This document shows positions 36,505-44,768 of a stretch of 64,000 bases of DNA, piece after piece. Source of the stretch: Candidatus Saccharimonadota bacterium. GTDB taxonomy: Bacteria > Patescibacteriota > Saccharimonadia > Saccharimonadales > Saccharimonadaceae. The DNA lies in assembly GCA_017533605.1 (NCBI GenBank), contig JAFWKF010000001.1, positions 111,146-175,145 on the forward strand, read 5' to 3'. Each line of letters opens with the position of its first letter. Positions within the stretch are counted from its first letter, which is position 1. The position numbers were made by a program, and so were the translations under genes. The notes under the pieces are model-generated. The model searched no databases, had not been told where the DNA came from, and saw only the letters and a program-made list of their open reading frames with translations.

Positions 36505-38499
36505 TTATTCGTATATTGGTAAATCTTCTGGAAATGGATCAAAACCTTCTGAATTAAAATCAGTAAAACCGTCACCATCTTCGTTTTTAAAACCGGCAGA
36601 GCCGTAAGGGTTATATCCGATTTCCATTAGGAATCGCGACGGCATATTGTAACTACGGCTACCAAATGAAAATCTAGAAGCAGCGTAAGTTAAAAACAGT
36701 CTCCTCATAGCGCGAGTCATACCTACATAAGCAAGTCGGCGCTCTTCTTCAAGGCCAGATTCTTCTTCGGATGAACGGGCGCTCGGGAACAGGCCTTCTT
36801 CCATGCCAACGATAAAGACAACTGGAAATTCTAGGCCCTTAGTAGCATGCAAGGTCATTAAAGTAACAGAATTTTTAACTGATTTTTCGTCGGCGCTAGA
36901 CATTAGAGTCGCATCGGCAAGAAATTCTTCTAAATTATTATAAATACTGGCATTTCCGGCTAAAACTTCTAGGTTTCGCATACGCTCTTCGCTGCTAGGC
37001 GTACCATCGTCAGTTAAAGATTTAAAATCAAAATATGAAACGATTCTCTCAGTAATTTCACCGGGGTTTTCTGTAATGTCGGTTTTTTTAATAAAATTAA
37101 CTAATCTCAAAAAACCATTTTTGGCTTTGGCAGCTGAAAGTACGTCTGGTAAATCTGGATTAATAAGTGGGGCGGAATCATTAATGTTGTCCATAGCGTC
37201 TAAGATTTTGCCAAGCGAAACTTCGCCAATGCCAGACAAAACATTTTTAATCACTCGTTCTAAACTGACCTTGTCGTGTTGGTTTACTAAAAGTTTCAAA
37301 ATTGCTAACACATCCTTGACTTCTCTGCGGTCGTAGAACCTGACACCGCCGACAATCTTATATGGGATTTGATGATTGATGAACGCTTTTTCAAAACTAT
37401 AGGATTGAGCGTTGGTGCGGTACAAAACAGCAAAATCAGAATAATCCGGATAGTCATGTTTCATGTTCAAAATTTTAAGCGCGACGTAGTTAGCCTCGGC
37501 GTCTTCATCGCTAAGCGATTGAATATCTACGGGTTCGCCTGGTTCTGCTTCGGTAAATAAAGTTTTGTCGGTGCGAGTTTTATTTTCGCTGATAACTTTT
37601 TGTGAAGCAGAAAGAATGTTGCCGGTTGAACGATAGTTTTGTTCCAGTTTTATTACTTTGGCGCCTGGAAAGTCGCGTTCAAAGTTTAAAATATTGGTAA
37701 AATCGGCTCCACGCCAAGAATAAATTGATTGCCAGTCATCGCCCACCACACAAATATTGCGATCTTCATTAACTAAAGATTTAACAATATGATATTGTAC
37801 AATATTAGTATCTTGATATTCATCAATTAAAATATGCTCAAACTTTTGTTGCCATTTTTTTCTCACTTCGGGATGATTTTGAAATAGTTCTAATTCTTTT
37901 AACAACAAATCATCAAAATCTAGCGCACCAGATTTTTGCTTTTCCCTTTCGTAACGTTCAAATATTCTGGCGATACGTTGTTGATTGGGATAAAAAACTG
38001 TGGCGGCATATTCTTCTGGACCGTTGCCCTTGTTTTTTTCACTAGAAATAATAGATTGGACGGATTTAGGTTTTAAACTTTTGTTGTCGCTAAGTTTTAA
38101 TTCTTTCATAATACGGCGAATCAAAGATATTTGGTCGTCGGTGTCGTAGATTACGAAATTTTTATCAATACCAGCGGCGTTTGCTTCTTGGCGCAAAATT
38201 TTTACTGCGATACCATGAAATGTGCCCATATATGGCATAAAACTTCGTGGTGGTTCGTCCGTAGTATCACTATTTAATAGTTTCCAAAGACGGTCGCGCA
38301 TTTCATTGGCAGCTTTATTGGTGAAAGTTACCGCAAGAATATGAGACGGCTGTACGCCGTGTGCAATCAAGTTAGCAATGCGATGAGTTAAGGTTTTAGT
38401 TTTACCAGAACCGGCACCCGCCAAAATCAGAAGCGGACCGGTCAGGGTTTCTACTGCCTCTTTTTGTTGTGGATTCAAACCTTTTAGAATTGGGTTCAT
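36505..38499 (-). CDS. ATP-dependent DNA helicase UvrD/PcrA
   Basis: 664 residues, superfamily 1A helicase. Seen: Q-motif LNPQQKEAV, Walker A AGAGSGKTKTLTHRI, motif II DEYQDTN, motif III GDDWQSIYSWRGAD, motif IV EQNYRST, motif V TLHATKGLEFPVVF and motif VI AYVGMTRAMRRL. Slightly shorter than PcrA (about 720), lacking the usual C-terminal extension. Unwinds DNA in repair and removes RNA polymerase or RecA. Its 3' end abuts the tRNA-Pro cluster. Starts 4 bp downstream of the murA-like stop. Confidence 0.94.
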   Translation of the reverse strand: MNPILKGLNPQQKEAVETLTGPLLILAGAGSGKTKTLTHRIANLIAHGVQPSHILAVTFTNKAANEMRDRLWKLLNSDTTDEPPRSFMPYMGTFHGIAVKILRQEANAAGIDKNFVIYDTDDQISLIRRIMKELKLSDNKSLKPKSVQSIISSEKNKGNGPEEYAATVFYPNQQRIARIFERYEREKQKSGALDFDDLLLKELELFQNHPEVRKKWQQKFEHILIDEYQDTNIVQYHIVKSLVNEDRNICVVGDDWQSIYSWRGADFTNILNFERDFPGAKVIKLEQNYRSTGNILSASQKVISENKTRTDKTLFTEAEPGEPVDIQSLSDEDAEANYVALKILNMKHDYPDYSDFAVLYRTNAQSYSFEKAFINHQIPYKIVGGVRFYDRREVKDVLAILKLLVNQHDKVSLERVIKNVLSGIGEVSLGKILDAMDNINDSAPLINPDLPDVLSAAKAKNGFLRLVNFIKKTDITENPGEITERIVSYFDFKSLTDDGTPSSEERMRNLEVLAGNASIYNNLEEFLADATLMSSADEKSVKNSVTLMTLHATKGLEFPVVFIVGMEEGLFPSARSSEEESGLEEERRLAYVGMTRAMRRLFLTYAASRFSFGSRSYNMPSRFLMEIGYNPYGSAGFKNEDGDGFTDFNSEGFDPFPEDLPIYE

Positions 38500-38502
38500 G
38501 TT

Positions 38503-40053
38503 TTAAATACCGGTAAGCGGTACGATATCGGCGCCGAGATGACGAAGACGAGCAGCGAAATCTTGATAACCGCGGTTAATTGGATAAATATTGCGAAGAA
38601 TAGAAGTGCCGGGGGCGGCAAGCATACCAATTAAAACTACTACAGCGGGACGCAAAGCCTGAGGGGCTACGAGTTCAGCTGGACGCCAGTTGGTGGGACC
38701 CTCAATATAAACTCGGTGTGCATCTAGGAGCTCAACTTTAACATTTAGATTGGCAAGTTCGGTAGTATAAACGGCACGGTTTTCAAACACCCAGTCATGG
38801 ATTAAAGTACGCCCTTTTGCCACGGCGGCAATAACTGAGAAAAATGGAAGGTTATCAATATTTAATCCTGGGAAAGGCATAGGATGAATCTTATCTACTG
38901 GTGCAACTAAATCAGATTTTTTAATAGTTAGATCCACTAAACGCGTACGATTGTTGGCTGATAAATACTCAGCAGATTTTTCAAATTCGGCGTTCATGTT
39001 TTTGAGAACTTCTAATTCAATTTCTAGAAATTCAATTGGTGCGCGAGTAATGGTGATTTCTGAATGAGTAACCAGCGCGGCAGCGATGAAGCTCATTGCT
39101 TCAATCGGATCTTCAGAAATACTATAGTCTACATCATCGTTGACTTTGGCGCGACCATGCACTATGAGGCGAGTAGTGCCAATGCCTTCAATTTTAACAC
39201 CGAGTTTTTCCAGGAAGAAACAAACATCTTGTACCATGTAGTTTGGCGAGGCGCCAACAATGGTGGTCTTGCCCGGATTTAGAGCAGCAGCCATTAAGAC
39301 GTTTTCGGTAACAGTATCGCCACGTTCAGCCAAAACAATGTAGCGGCTAGATTTGTCGTGTAAAACTTTTTGATCTACTTGAACTTCATAAAAACCACTA
39401 TTACATTCGGCATCAACTTGAAGGCCAAAGGACTCCAAAGCTTTAAGGTGTGGCTCTACGGTACGAGTACCGAGTGAACAACCGCCGGCATAGGGCAGAC
39501 GAAATTCTTTAAATTTGTGTAGAAGTGGGCCTAAAAACATGATAATAGAACGAGTTTTACGGGCGGCTTCAATATCAAGATTTTCTAATTTCAATTCGCG
39601 TGGTGATATAATTTCTAGGTCACGATGACGATTTTGCCAGTGGCATTTTACGCCGATGGATTCTAAAACTTCAATAATACGAAATACTTCTTCTATACGA
39701 GCCACACGATGAAGGATGGTTTTGCCTTCGTTTAGTAGTGCTGCGCAGAGTAAACCAACGGCAGCGTTTTTTGATGTATTGATGGTAATTTCACCGGCAA
39801 GTTCTCGGCCACCTCGGATGCGAAAGCTTTGCGAAACAGTATCATTTATAGAGAGGATTTGGGTGCCAAAAGCCTCTGAAAGTTTTTTAACCATTTCTAG
39901 AGAAATATTTTGCCCGCCCTTTTCTATGCGGTGAATGGCAGACTGGCTAGAGCCAACTTTTTCGGCTAATTCACCCTGAGTCCAACCTTTCTCGGTGCGC
40001 ATATGCTCAATTGTTTCACCGATCACCTGTTGATAAGTCTTTGGAGTTTTCAT
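38503..40053 (-). CDS. XRE helix-turn-helix domain fused to MurA-type enolpyruvyl transferase
   Basis: 516 residues. Residues 8-68 form a Cro/CI-type HTH (RTEKGWTQGELAEKVGSSQSAIHRIEKG). From 76 onward it matches MurA: K95-N96 (TSKNAAVG), catalytic-loop Cys192 (GGCSLGTRTVEPH), SEDPIEAMSF and FENRAVYTTEL corresponding to E. coli Asp305 and Arg397 regions. MurA uses PEP and UDP-GlcNAc in the first committed step of peptidoglycan synthesis. TATAAT at 40061-40066 is 7 bp before ATG, so the HTH is really part of the protein. The domain may make the enzyme its own regulator (inference). Confidence 0.88.
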   Translation of the reverse strand: MKTPKTYQQVIGETIEHMRTEKGWTQGELAEKVGSSQSAIHRIEKGGQNISLEMVKKLSEAFGTQILSINDTVSQSFRIRGGRELAGEITINTSKNAAVGLLCAALLNEGKTILHRVARIEEVFRIIEVLESIGVKCHWQNRHRDLEIISPRELKLENLDIEAARKTRSIIMFLGPLLHKFKEFRLPYAGGCSLGTRTVEPHLKALESFGLQVDAECNSGFYEVQVDQKVLHDKSSRYIVLAERGDTVTENVLMAAALNPGKTTIVGASPNYMVQDVCFFLEKLGVKIEGIGTTRLIVHGRAKVNDDVDYSISEDPIEAMSFIAAALVTHSEITITRAPIEFLEIELEVLKNMNAEFEKSAEYLSANNRTRLVDLTIKKSDLVAPVDKIHPMPFPGLNIDNLPFFSVIAAVAKGRTLIHDWVFENRAVYTTELANLNVKVELLDAHRVYIEGPTNWRPAELVAPQALRPAVVVLIGMLAAPGTSILRNIYPINRGYQDFAARLRHLGADIVPLTGI

Positions 40054-40113
40054 GAAAAATATTATATCACGTGATGCATAAATGTAAAGAATTATTTGTG
40101 CTATAATAATAAT

Positions 40114-41166
40114 ATGAAAACGATAAATGAAACCGATATTAAAAACAAAGTTGTGTTGGTACGAGTTGATTACAATGTGCCAATGGATGGTGGTAAAATT
40201 ACCGAAAATTTAAGAATTCGCGCGAGTATTCCTACTTTAGAATTGCTACGTGAAAAAGGCGCTAAAAAAATAATTCTGATTTCACACCTAGGTAGGCCAG
40301 AAGGTAGAGATGAGAAATTATCATTAAAACCTGTGGCCGAAGAACTTAAAAAATTAATTAGTGGCGCCTATTTTGTAAATGAAGTAAGTGGCGAAAAAGT
40401 CGAATCGGCAGTAAAGGCCTTGAAAGACGGTGAAATTTTGCTACTTGAAAACCTACGTTTCTTTGATGGTGAAGAAGGAAACTCTGATGAATTTATTAAA
40501 AATATCATTGATGCGACTGGAGCCGAAATATTTATACAAGATGGTTTTGCTGTATTACATCGCGCGCACGCTTCAACCGATGCAGTAAAAAACTTTTTGC
40601 CGGTTTATGCAGGTCTTTTGGTAGAAAAAGAAGTAAAAAACTTGGAAAAGATTTTGAAAAACCCAGCCGGGCCGGTACTTTTGATTATTGGTGGTGCAAA
40701 AGTTGAAGATAAAGAACCTTTAATTGAAAAGTTTTTAGACAAAGCTGACCAAATTGCTGTGGGGGGCAAAATTGCTGCGGATGGTTATAAAGCGAGTAAT
40801 AAGAAAATATATGTAGCTGAGGATTTTGATGAGAATGCTAAAGGCGACAAATTAGACATTGGGCCGGTTTCTACTACAAAATTTGCTGGTTTTATCACGG
40901 ACGCTAAAACTATTATTTGGAATGGGCTTTTAGGCTATGCCGAAGATCCGGCTTATGCCACGGCTTCAACAATTGTGGCAGAGATGATGGGCGAAAAACC
41001 AGATGCCGAAACAATTATTTGTGGTGGCGACACGACTGGTTTTGTTGAAAACTTAATGAAAGAACATGAAAACTTAAACTATTCCCTAGTTTCTACTGGT
41101 GGTGGCGCAGCACTAGAATTCTTACTTGGCAAAGAATTACCTGGAATTAAAGCTATACGTTCCTAA
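40114..41166 (+). CDS. pgk: Phosphoglycerate kinase
   Basis: 350 residues from ATG at 40114. An in-frame TTG at 40096 is rejected because TATAAT (40102-40107) lies between it and the ATG. Seen: VRVDYNVP, SHLGRPEGR, LLENLRF, FAVLHRAHAST, KVEDKEPLIEKFL, and GGDTTGF in place of the common GGGDS. Shorter than usual (about 390-400). Makes ATP from 1,3-bisphosphoglycerate. The stop overlaps convergent pyk by 14 bp. Confidence 0.95.
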   Translation: MKTINETDIKNKVVLVRVDYNVPMDGGKITENLRIRASIPTLELLREKGAKKIILISHLGRPEGRDEKLSLKPVAEELKKLISGAYFVNEVSGEKVESAVKALKDGEILLLENLRFFDGEEGNSDEFIKNIIDATGAEIFIQDGFAVLHRAHASTDAVKNFLPVYAGLLVEKEVKNLEKILKNPAGPVLLIIGGAKVEDKEPLIEKFLDKADQIAVGGKIAADGYKASNKKIYVAEDFDENAKGDKLDIGPVSTTKFAGFITDAKTIIWNGLLGYAEDPAYATASTIVAEMMGEKPDAETIICGGDTTGFVENLMKEHENLNYSLVSTGGGAALEFLLGKELPGIKAIRS

Positions 41167-42583
41167 CTTTAATAGTATCAGTACCGGCTTTGTTTTTGTC
41201 ACCGGAAACAATCACAACTAATAAGTCTTTTAAGCCTTCTTTGGTCTGGAGATAGCCGGAGGCTTTTAATTCTTTGGCGAGATCAAACCCAAAATCTTCG
41301 GAGTATGGGCGGCAGAAAGCAGAGTTTGCGTAAATTAGAGCGAGCTGGTTGGCAACCCTTTGGTTTGAGGTGACGGTGACGATTGGGAGGTTCGGACGTT
41401 CGGCGGCAATAGCAGTAGCTGTGTCACCAGAAGCGGTTTGACAAATAATTACATCAGCACAAATCTCTTCTGCTAGTCTAGCGGTAGCGTTAGAAATGGC
41501 GCCATAGATTCCAAATTCATCGCTAGGCGATTCTTTAATGGGGGCTAGACGCGAATGATTTTGAGTGTATAAAATCACCTTTTTCATTTCTTTGACTGTT
41601 TCAAGTGGATACTTGCCGTTGGCGGTTTCGTCTGAAAGCATCACAGCATCGGCACCCTGCAATACGGCAGTAGCAACATCAGAAACTTCGGCACGAGTAG
41701 GTTCAGGATTTTCTACCATAGAACTTAGCATTTGTGTAGCTACAATACAAAGCTTGGCATGTTTGCGGCATAAAGCTACTAGTTTTCGCTGAACAATTGG
41801 TACAACTTCGGCACCGGCTTCAACTGCCATATCACCACGAGCAACCATGATACCATCAGCAGCTTTAACAATAGCTTCTAAGTTTTGCTCGCTAGAAATA
41901 GCTTTTTTGGTTTCAATTTTGGCAATTACTTTAGCCTGCGAACCGTAGGATAATAACAGTTGTTTGAGTTTTAAAATATCATTAACAGACTGCACGAAAG
42001 ACAAAGAAACATAATCGTAATCGCAATTTGCACCATATTCAATATCCGCGCGGTCTTTTTCGGTTAGAATGTCACCGCCAAAGTCGGTGTCTGGGAGATT
42101 GATGCCCTTTTTAGACATGATGAAACCGTCGTTTAAGATTTCGGCCTTTATAGCAGTATCAGAAACTATTTCTGTTATATTGGCTTTAACTTTACCATCA
42201 AACATGGAAAGCGGTTCGCCAACTTTAACTTTCTCGGCTAAATTGTATTGTACTGGCACGGTTAAGCCACCATCATGCTCGTATTCTGCAGATTCTAAAA
42301 TCACCTCGTCGCCTTTTTTCAAATCTAGATGATTGTCTTTTAACATGCCGAGGCGAATTTTGGGACCTTGTAAATCTTGTAAAATTGTGACGCTACGGCC
42401 TTTTTTGGCGGCAGCTTCGCGGATCCATTTAATTTGTTGATCGCGTTCTTCATTGGAGCCGTGAGAGCAGTTGAGCCTACAACCATTAACGCCAGCCATG
42501 ATAATATCTTCTATCATCTCTTTAGTATTTGTAGATGGGCCGATAGTTGCTAGGATTTTAGTGCGTTTAAAAAGTCTGCTCAT
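41153..42583 (-). CDS. pyk: Pyruvate kinase
   Basis: 476 residues. PEP plus ADP to pyruvate plus ATP. Seen: KILATIGPST, NCSHGSNEERDQQI, LQDLQGPKIR, AKIETKKA, GIMVARGDMAVEAG, and SDETANGKYPLE, followed by the C-terminal regulatory domain. TAAGAT at 42590-42595 is 6 bp before ATG, a slightly weaker -10 box in the same leaderless layout. Convergent with pgk. Confidence 0.97.
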   Translation of the reverse strand: MSRLFKRTKILATIGPSTNTKEMIEDIIMAGVNGCRLNCSHGSNEERDQQIKWIREAAAKKGRSVTILQDLQGPKIRLGMLKDNHLDLKKGDEVILESAEYEHDGGLTVPVQYNLAEKVKVGEPLSMFDGKVKANITEIVSDTAIKAEILNDGFIMSKKGINLPDTDFGGDILTEKDRADIEYGANCDYDYVSLSFVQSVNDILKLKQLLLSYGSQAKVIAKIETKKAISSEQNLEAIVKAADGIMVARGDMAVEAGAEVVPIVQRKLVALCRKHAKLCIVATQMLSSMVENPEPTRAEVSDVATAVLQGADAVMLSDETANGKYPLETVKEMKKVILYTQNHSRLAPIKESPSDEFGIYGAISNATARLAEEICADVIICQTASGDTATAIAAERPNLPIVTVTSNQRVANQLALIYANSAFCRPYSEDFGFDLAKELKASGYLQTKEGLKDLLVVIVSGDKNKAGTDTIKVRNV

Positions 42584-42627
42584 GCTTATATCTTAACATA
42601 TTTTAATGCTTATGGTAATATATAAAT

Positions 42628-43107
42628 ATGGCAAATAAGAAGAAAAGCAAAACAAGTTATATTTTACCTAGCAAAAAAATCACAAGATCGCGTAAAGGAA
42701 AAGCTACAAAAAAAACCGTAGCTAAGCGGAATCTTTCTGGTATTCAAGAATTAATAATTGGCGTGATTGTTGCCGCAATTGTGGTAGTAGCGTTTGCACT
42801 TATTTGCGTATTTGTTCTTACGCCAGAAAGAACCATAAAAACTGAGATTGAAAAATTAGCAGCAGATTATTATGAAAGTTCTTTTTATAGTGATGGCGAA
42901 GAAACACTGAGTAAGTATAAAGATAGTGGGTTGGCACCAGTGACACTTCGTCAACTTATTTTGCATGATGTTGAAAAGAACTATGAGATCGGCGAGCGGA
43001 TTAAGAAATATTGCGATGAAAATAGTACGATGATAATCTTTTATCCAGAAGAACCATATAGCAAGACGTCTTTTCGCGCGAAATACACTTATTCTTGCGA
43101 ATTTTAA
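42628..43107 (+). CDS. Small membrane-anchored protein with basic N-terminus
   Basis: 159 residues. The first 40 are rich in Lys/Arg and Ser (cytoplasmic), one membrane helix at about 44-66, then an outside domain of about 90 residues with Cys136 and Cys157 that could form a disulphide. Not recognised. TAATAT at 42616-42621 is 6 bp before ATG. Followed by tRNA-Glu. Confidence 0.65.
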   Translation: MANKKKSKTSYILPSKKITRSRKGKATKKTVAKRNLSGIQELIIGVIVAAIVVVAFALICVFVLTPERTIKTEIEKLAADYYESSFYSDGEETLSKYKDSGLAPVTLRQLILHDVEKNYEIGERIKKYCDENSTMIIFYPEEPYSKTSFRAKYTYSCEF

Positions 43108-43131
43108 GAGAATTTGATATAATACTTTCAC

Positions 43132-43206
43132 GGCCTCGTCGTATAACGGTTAGTACATCGGGTTTTCATCCCGGCAACGCGAGTTCGACTCTCGCCGAGG
43201 TCACCA
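43132..43206 (+). tRNA. tRNA-Glu (TTC)
   Basis: 75 nt, acceptor GGCCTCG/CGAGGTC, anticodon loop TTTTCAT giving TTC, encoded CCA. TATAAT at 43118-43123 is 8 bp upstream. It marks the left edge of the AT-rich accessory block. Confidence 0.95.
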
Positions 43207-43208
43207 AA

Positions 43209-43231
43209 AAAGCTCATTAGAGCTTGTTTTT
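43209..43231 (+). terminator. Terminator of tRNA-Glu
   Basis: AAGCTC/GAGCTT stem with ATTA loop, followed by GTTTTTA. Confidence 0.8.
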
Positions 43232-43289
43232 ATTTGGGCGGCAAATTGTTATAAATACACATTAACTAGATAATATTTGTTTATTTGCT

Positions 43290-43430
43290 ATGAGTTTCAA
43301 TATGGAAGAGGGTGAAGAGTATAATCTAAAGAATTTAAATACTATTCTTGATTTTAAAAAATCACACAACCTTCCTAAAGACCAACAAGACATAATTCAA
43401 ATCGAAAAATTTATGTATAAGTATAGATAA
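43290..43430 (+). CDS. Possible small protein (46 aa)
   Basis: ATG at 43290 opens a 46-codon frame beginning MSFNMEEGEEYNL and ending KFMYKYR. It has a TAATAT about 13 bp upstream but no clear Shine-Dalgarno. It is the only coding candidate in the 354-bp gap between tRNA-Glu and the first phosphatase. The rest of that gap (43431-43560) is AT-rich and holds only a TATAAA-type promoter for the 43564 gene. It may be noise. Confidence 0.28.
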   Translation: MSFNMEEGEEYNLKNLNTILDFKKSHNLPKDQQDIIQIEKFMYKYR

Positions 43431-43563
43431 ATATAATTATATGATAATTGTATCGTGCTTTCTCCGAGCTCTTTACCTAATAGTATTTATGTTGGCATGG
43501 ATTTTTTGAACAAAATATGTTATAAAATATTTAGTTAGTACTTTAAAAATAGGGGGTATAATA

Positions 43564-44163
43564 ATGAAGCATTTAGATAGCCGCGAAGAGTTTATGTGTG
43601 ATGAAGATTTTGCAAATTTCAGAAGCTTAATTCTAAATAATCATAAGAGCACCAAGTTTTATAGGTCAGCTAGCGCAATAAAGAATACTTATGGCCGAGC
43701 AACAATTGTTCGAAAACTTATGAAACAATTATCAATTAAGACAATAATTGATTTTTCAAACGTTGAATACCGTTGCATGAGTGATGAGTTTGGTTTTGCA
43801 CTAACACAAAGAATGCGCGAGATTTTAAAAGAGGATGGGGCATATATTATTCAATGTGATGCTGGGAAGAAAAGGACTGGTTTTGTTTGTATGGTTCTTG
43901 AAATGCTTTCTGGGACTAATTATGACGACATCGTTAACGATTATTTAGAGAGTTACAAAAATAACAATGGAATAGATTATATTAAAAACCCAGATTTTAT
44001 TAAAGAAGTCGAGCAGCAAAAGATCAAGAAAATTATACATTATATTCGTAACACTAATGAAGATCCAAGAACAATTAATTTGGTAGAAGCGGCAAAGGAA
44101 TACCTTTTGAGATTTGGTATGTCACAAGAGGAAATCCAGATGCTTCAAAAAAAACTATCATAA
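43564..44163 (+). CDS. Short tyrosine/dual-specificity-type phosphatase
   Basis: 199 residues. P-loop Cys98-X5-Arg104 (QCDAGKKRTGF) followed by a helix; the residue before Cys is Gln rather than the usual His. YRSASAIKNTYGRA (33-46) resembles the general-acid region of Y_phosphatase3-type enzymes, and ESYKNNNGIDYIKNP follows the P-loop. It is a shorter paralogue of the 44769 protein, lacking about 110 N-terminal residues. AGGGGG 7 bp before ATG. Substrate unknown (phosphotyrosine, phosphoinositide or another phosphoester). Confidence 0.8.
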   Translation: MKHLDSREEFMCDEDFANFRSLILNNHKSTKFYRSASAIKNTYGRATIVRKLMKQLSIKTIIDFSNVEYRCMSDEFGFALTQRMREILKEDGAYIIQCDAGKKRTGFVCMVLEMLSGTNYDDIVNDYLESYKNNNGIDYIKNPDFIKEVEQQKIKKIIHYIRNTNEDPRTINLVEAAKEYLLRFGMSQEEIQMLQKKLS

Positions 44164-44164
44164 T

Positions 44165-44190
44165 AGGTCTCAAGTCGAGGCCTTTTTTTT
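44165..44190 (+). terminator. Terminator after the 43564 phosphatase
   Basis: AGGTCTC/GAGGCCT stem (one G-U) with AAGTC loop and an eight-T run. It overlaps the last codons of the convergent GrpB gene. Confidence 0.85.
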
Positions 44191-44679
44191 CGCCTTAGAT
44201 AGGAGATCGGACACATAAGTTGATTTTAGTGCTTTATATTTTTTACGATCAAAACCAGCTTCTGCTGCAAATTCGTGTTTCTTCCTAAAATAATCATTAG
44301 CTTTTGTTGGATTGTTTCTTAGATACTCTCGTAAAATAATAAAATCTTTAAATGACTCTTCGTTGACTGGACAAATGTGAATATGATAATCCCCTTCTCC
44401 AGTTTCCTCTTGTTTGCTTGCTAGAAATATTCTGTTATCGTGGCTATCGTTACCCTCATAATAACCATTTTTTGTTAAAACCTTACTTATTTTTTCCATA
44501 TCTTTTCTTCCTGGGACACCAATAAGAATATCAACAATGTTTTTGCCGCCAATCCCAACAGCGCTACTACCAACGTGTTCAATTCTTACAAATGAAGGTA
44601 AGAGAGTTGATAAACGTTTTTTTTCTTTTAAAAAACGCTTAATAAGATTCGGTGAATAACTGTTTATACTTATAGACAT
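44170..44679 (-). CDS. GrpB (UPF0157) family protein, nucleotidyltransferase-like fold
   Basis: 169 residues. IEHVGSSAVGIGGKNIVDILIGV (33-55) is the GrpB signature and resembles the catalytic loop of nucleotidyltransferase-fold enzymes; HIHICPVNEESFKDFIILREYL is the second conserved block. Some family members are fused to CoaE kinases, but the activity is undetermined. TATAAT at 44686-44691 is 6 bp before ATG. It sits between two phosphatases on the opposite strand. Confidence 0.88.
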   Translation of the reverse strand: MSISINSYSPNLIKRFLKEKKRLSTLLPSFVRIEHVGSSAVGIGGKNIVDILIGVPGRKDMEKISKVLTKNGYYEGNDSHDNRIFLASKQEETGEGDYHIHICPVNEESFKDFIILREYLRNNPTKANDYFRKKHEFAAEAGFDRKKYKALKSTYVSDLLSKAKKKAST

Positions 44680-44768
44680 AACTAAATTATACCATACTTG
44701 TAATAACTATATAATTATGATATAATATTGATAGATTTGTTTGTACATTAAAAAGGAGGTTGGGGGTA

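Noticed and set aside
40096..40113. Upstream TTG start giving six extra residues for pgk
   Set aside because: The added codons are made of the -10 box TATAAT; ATG at 40114 is 6 bp after it, matching the leaderless pattern of neighbours.
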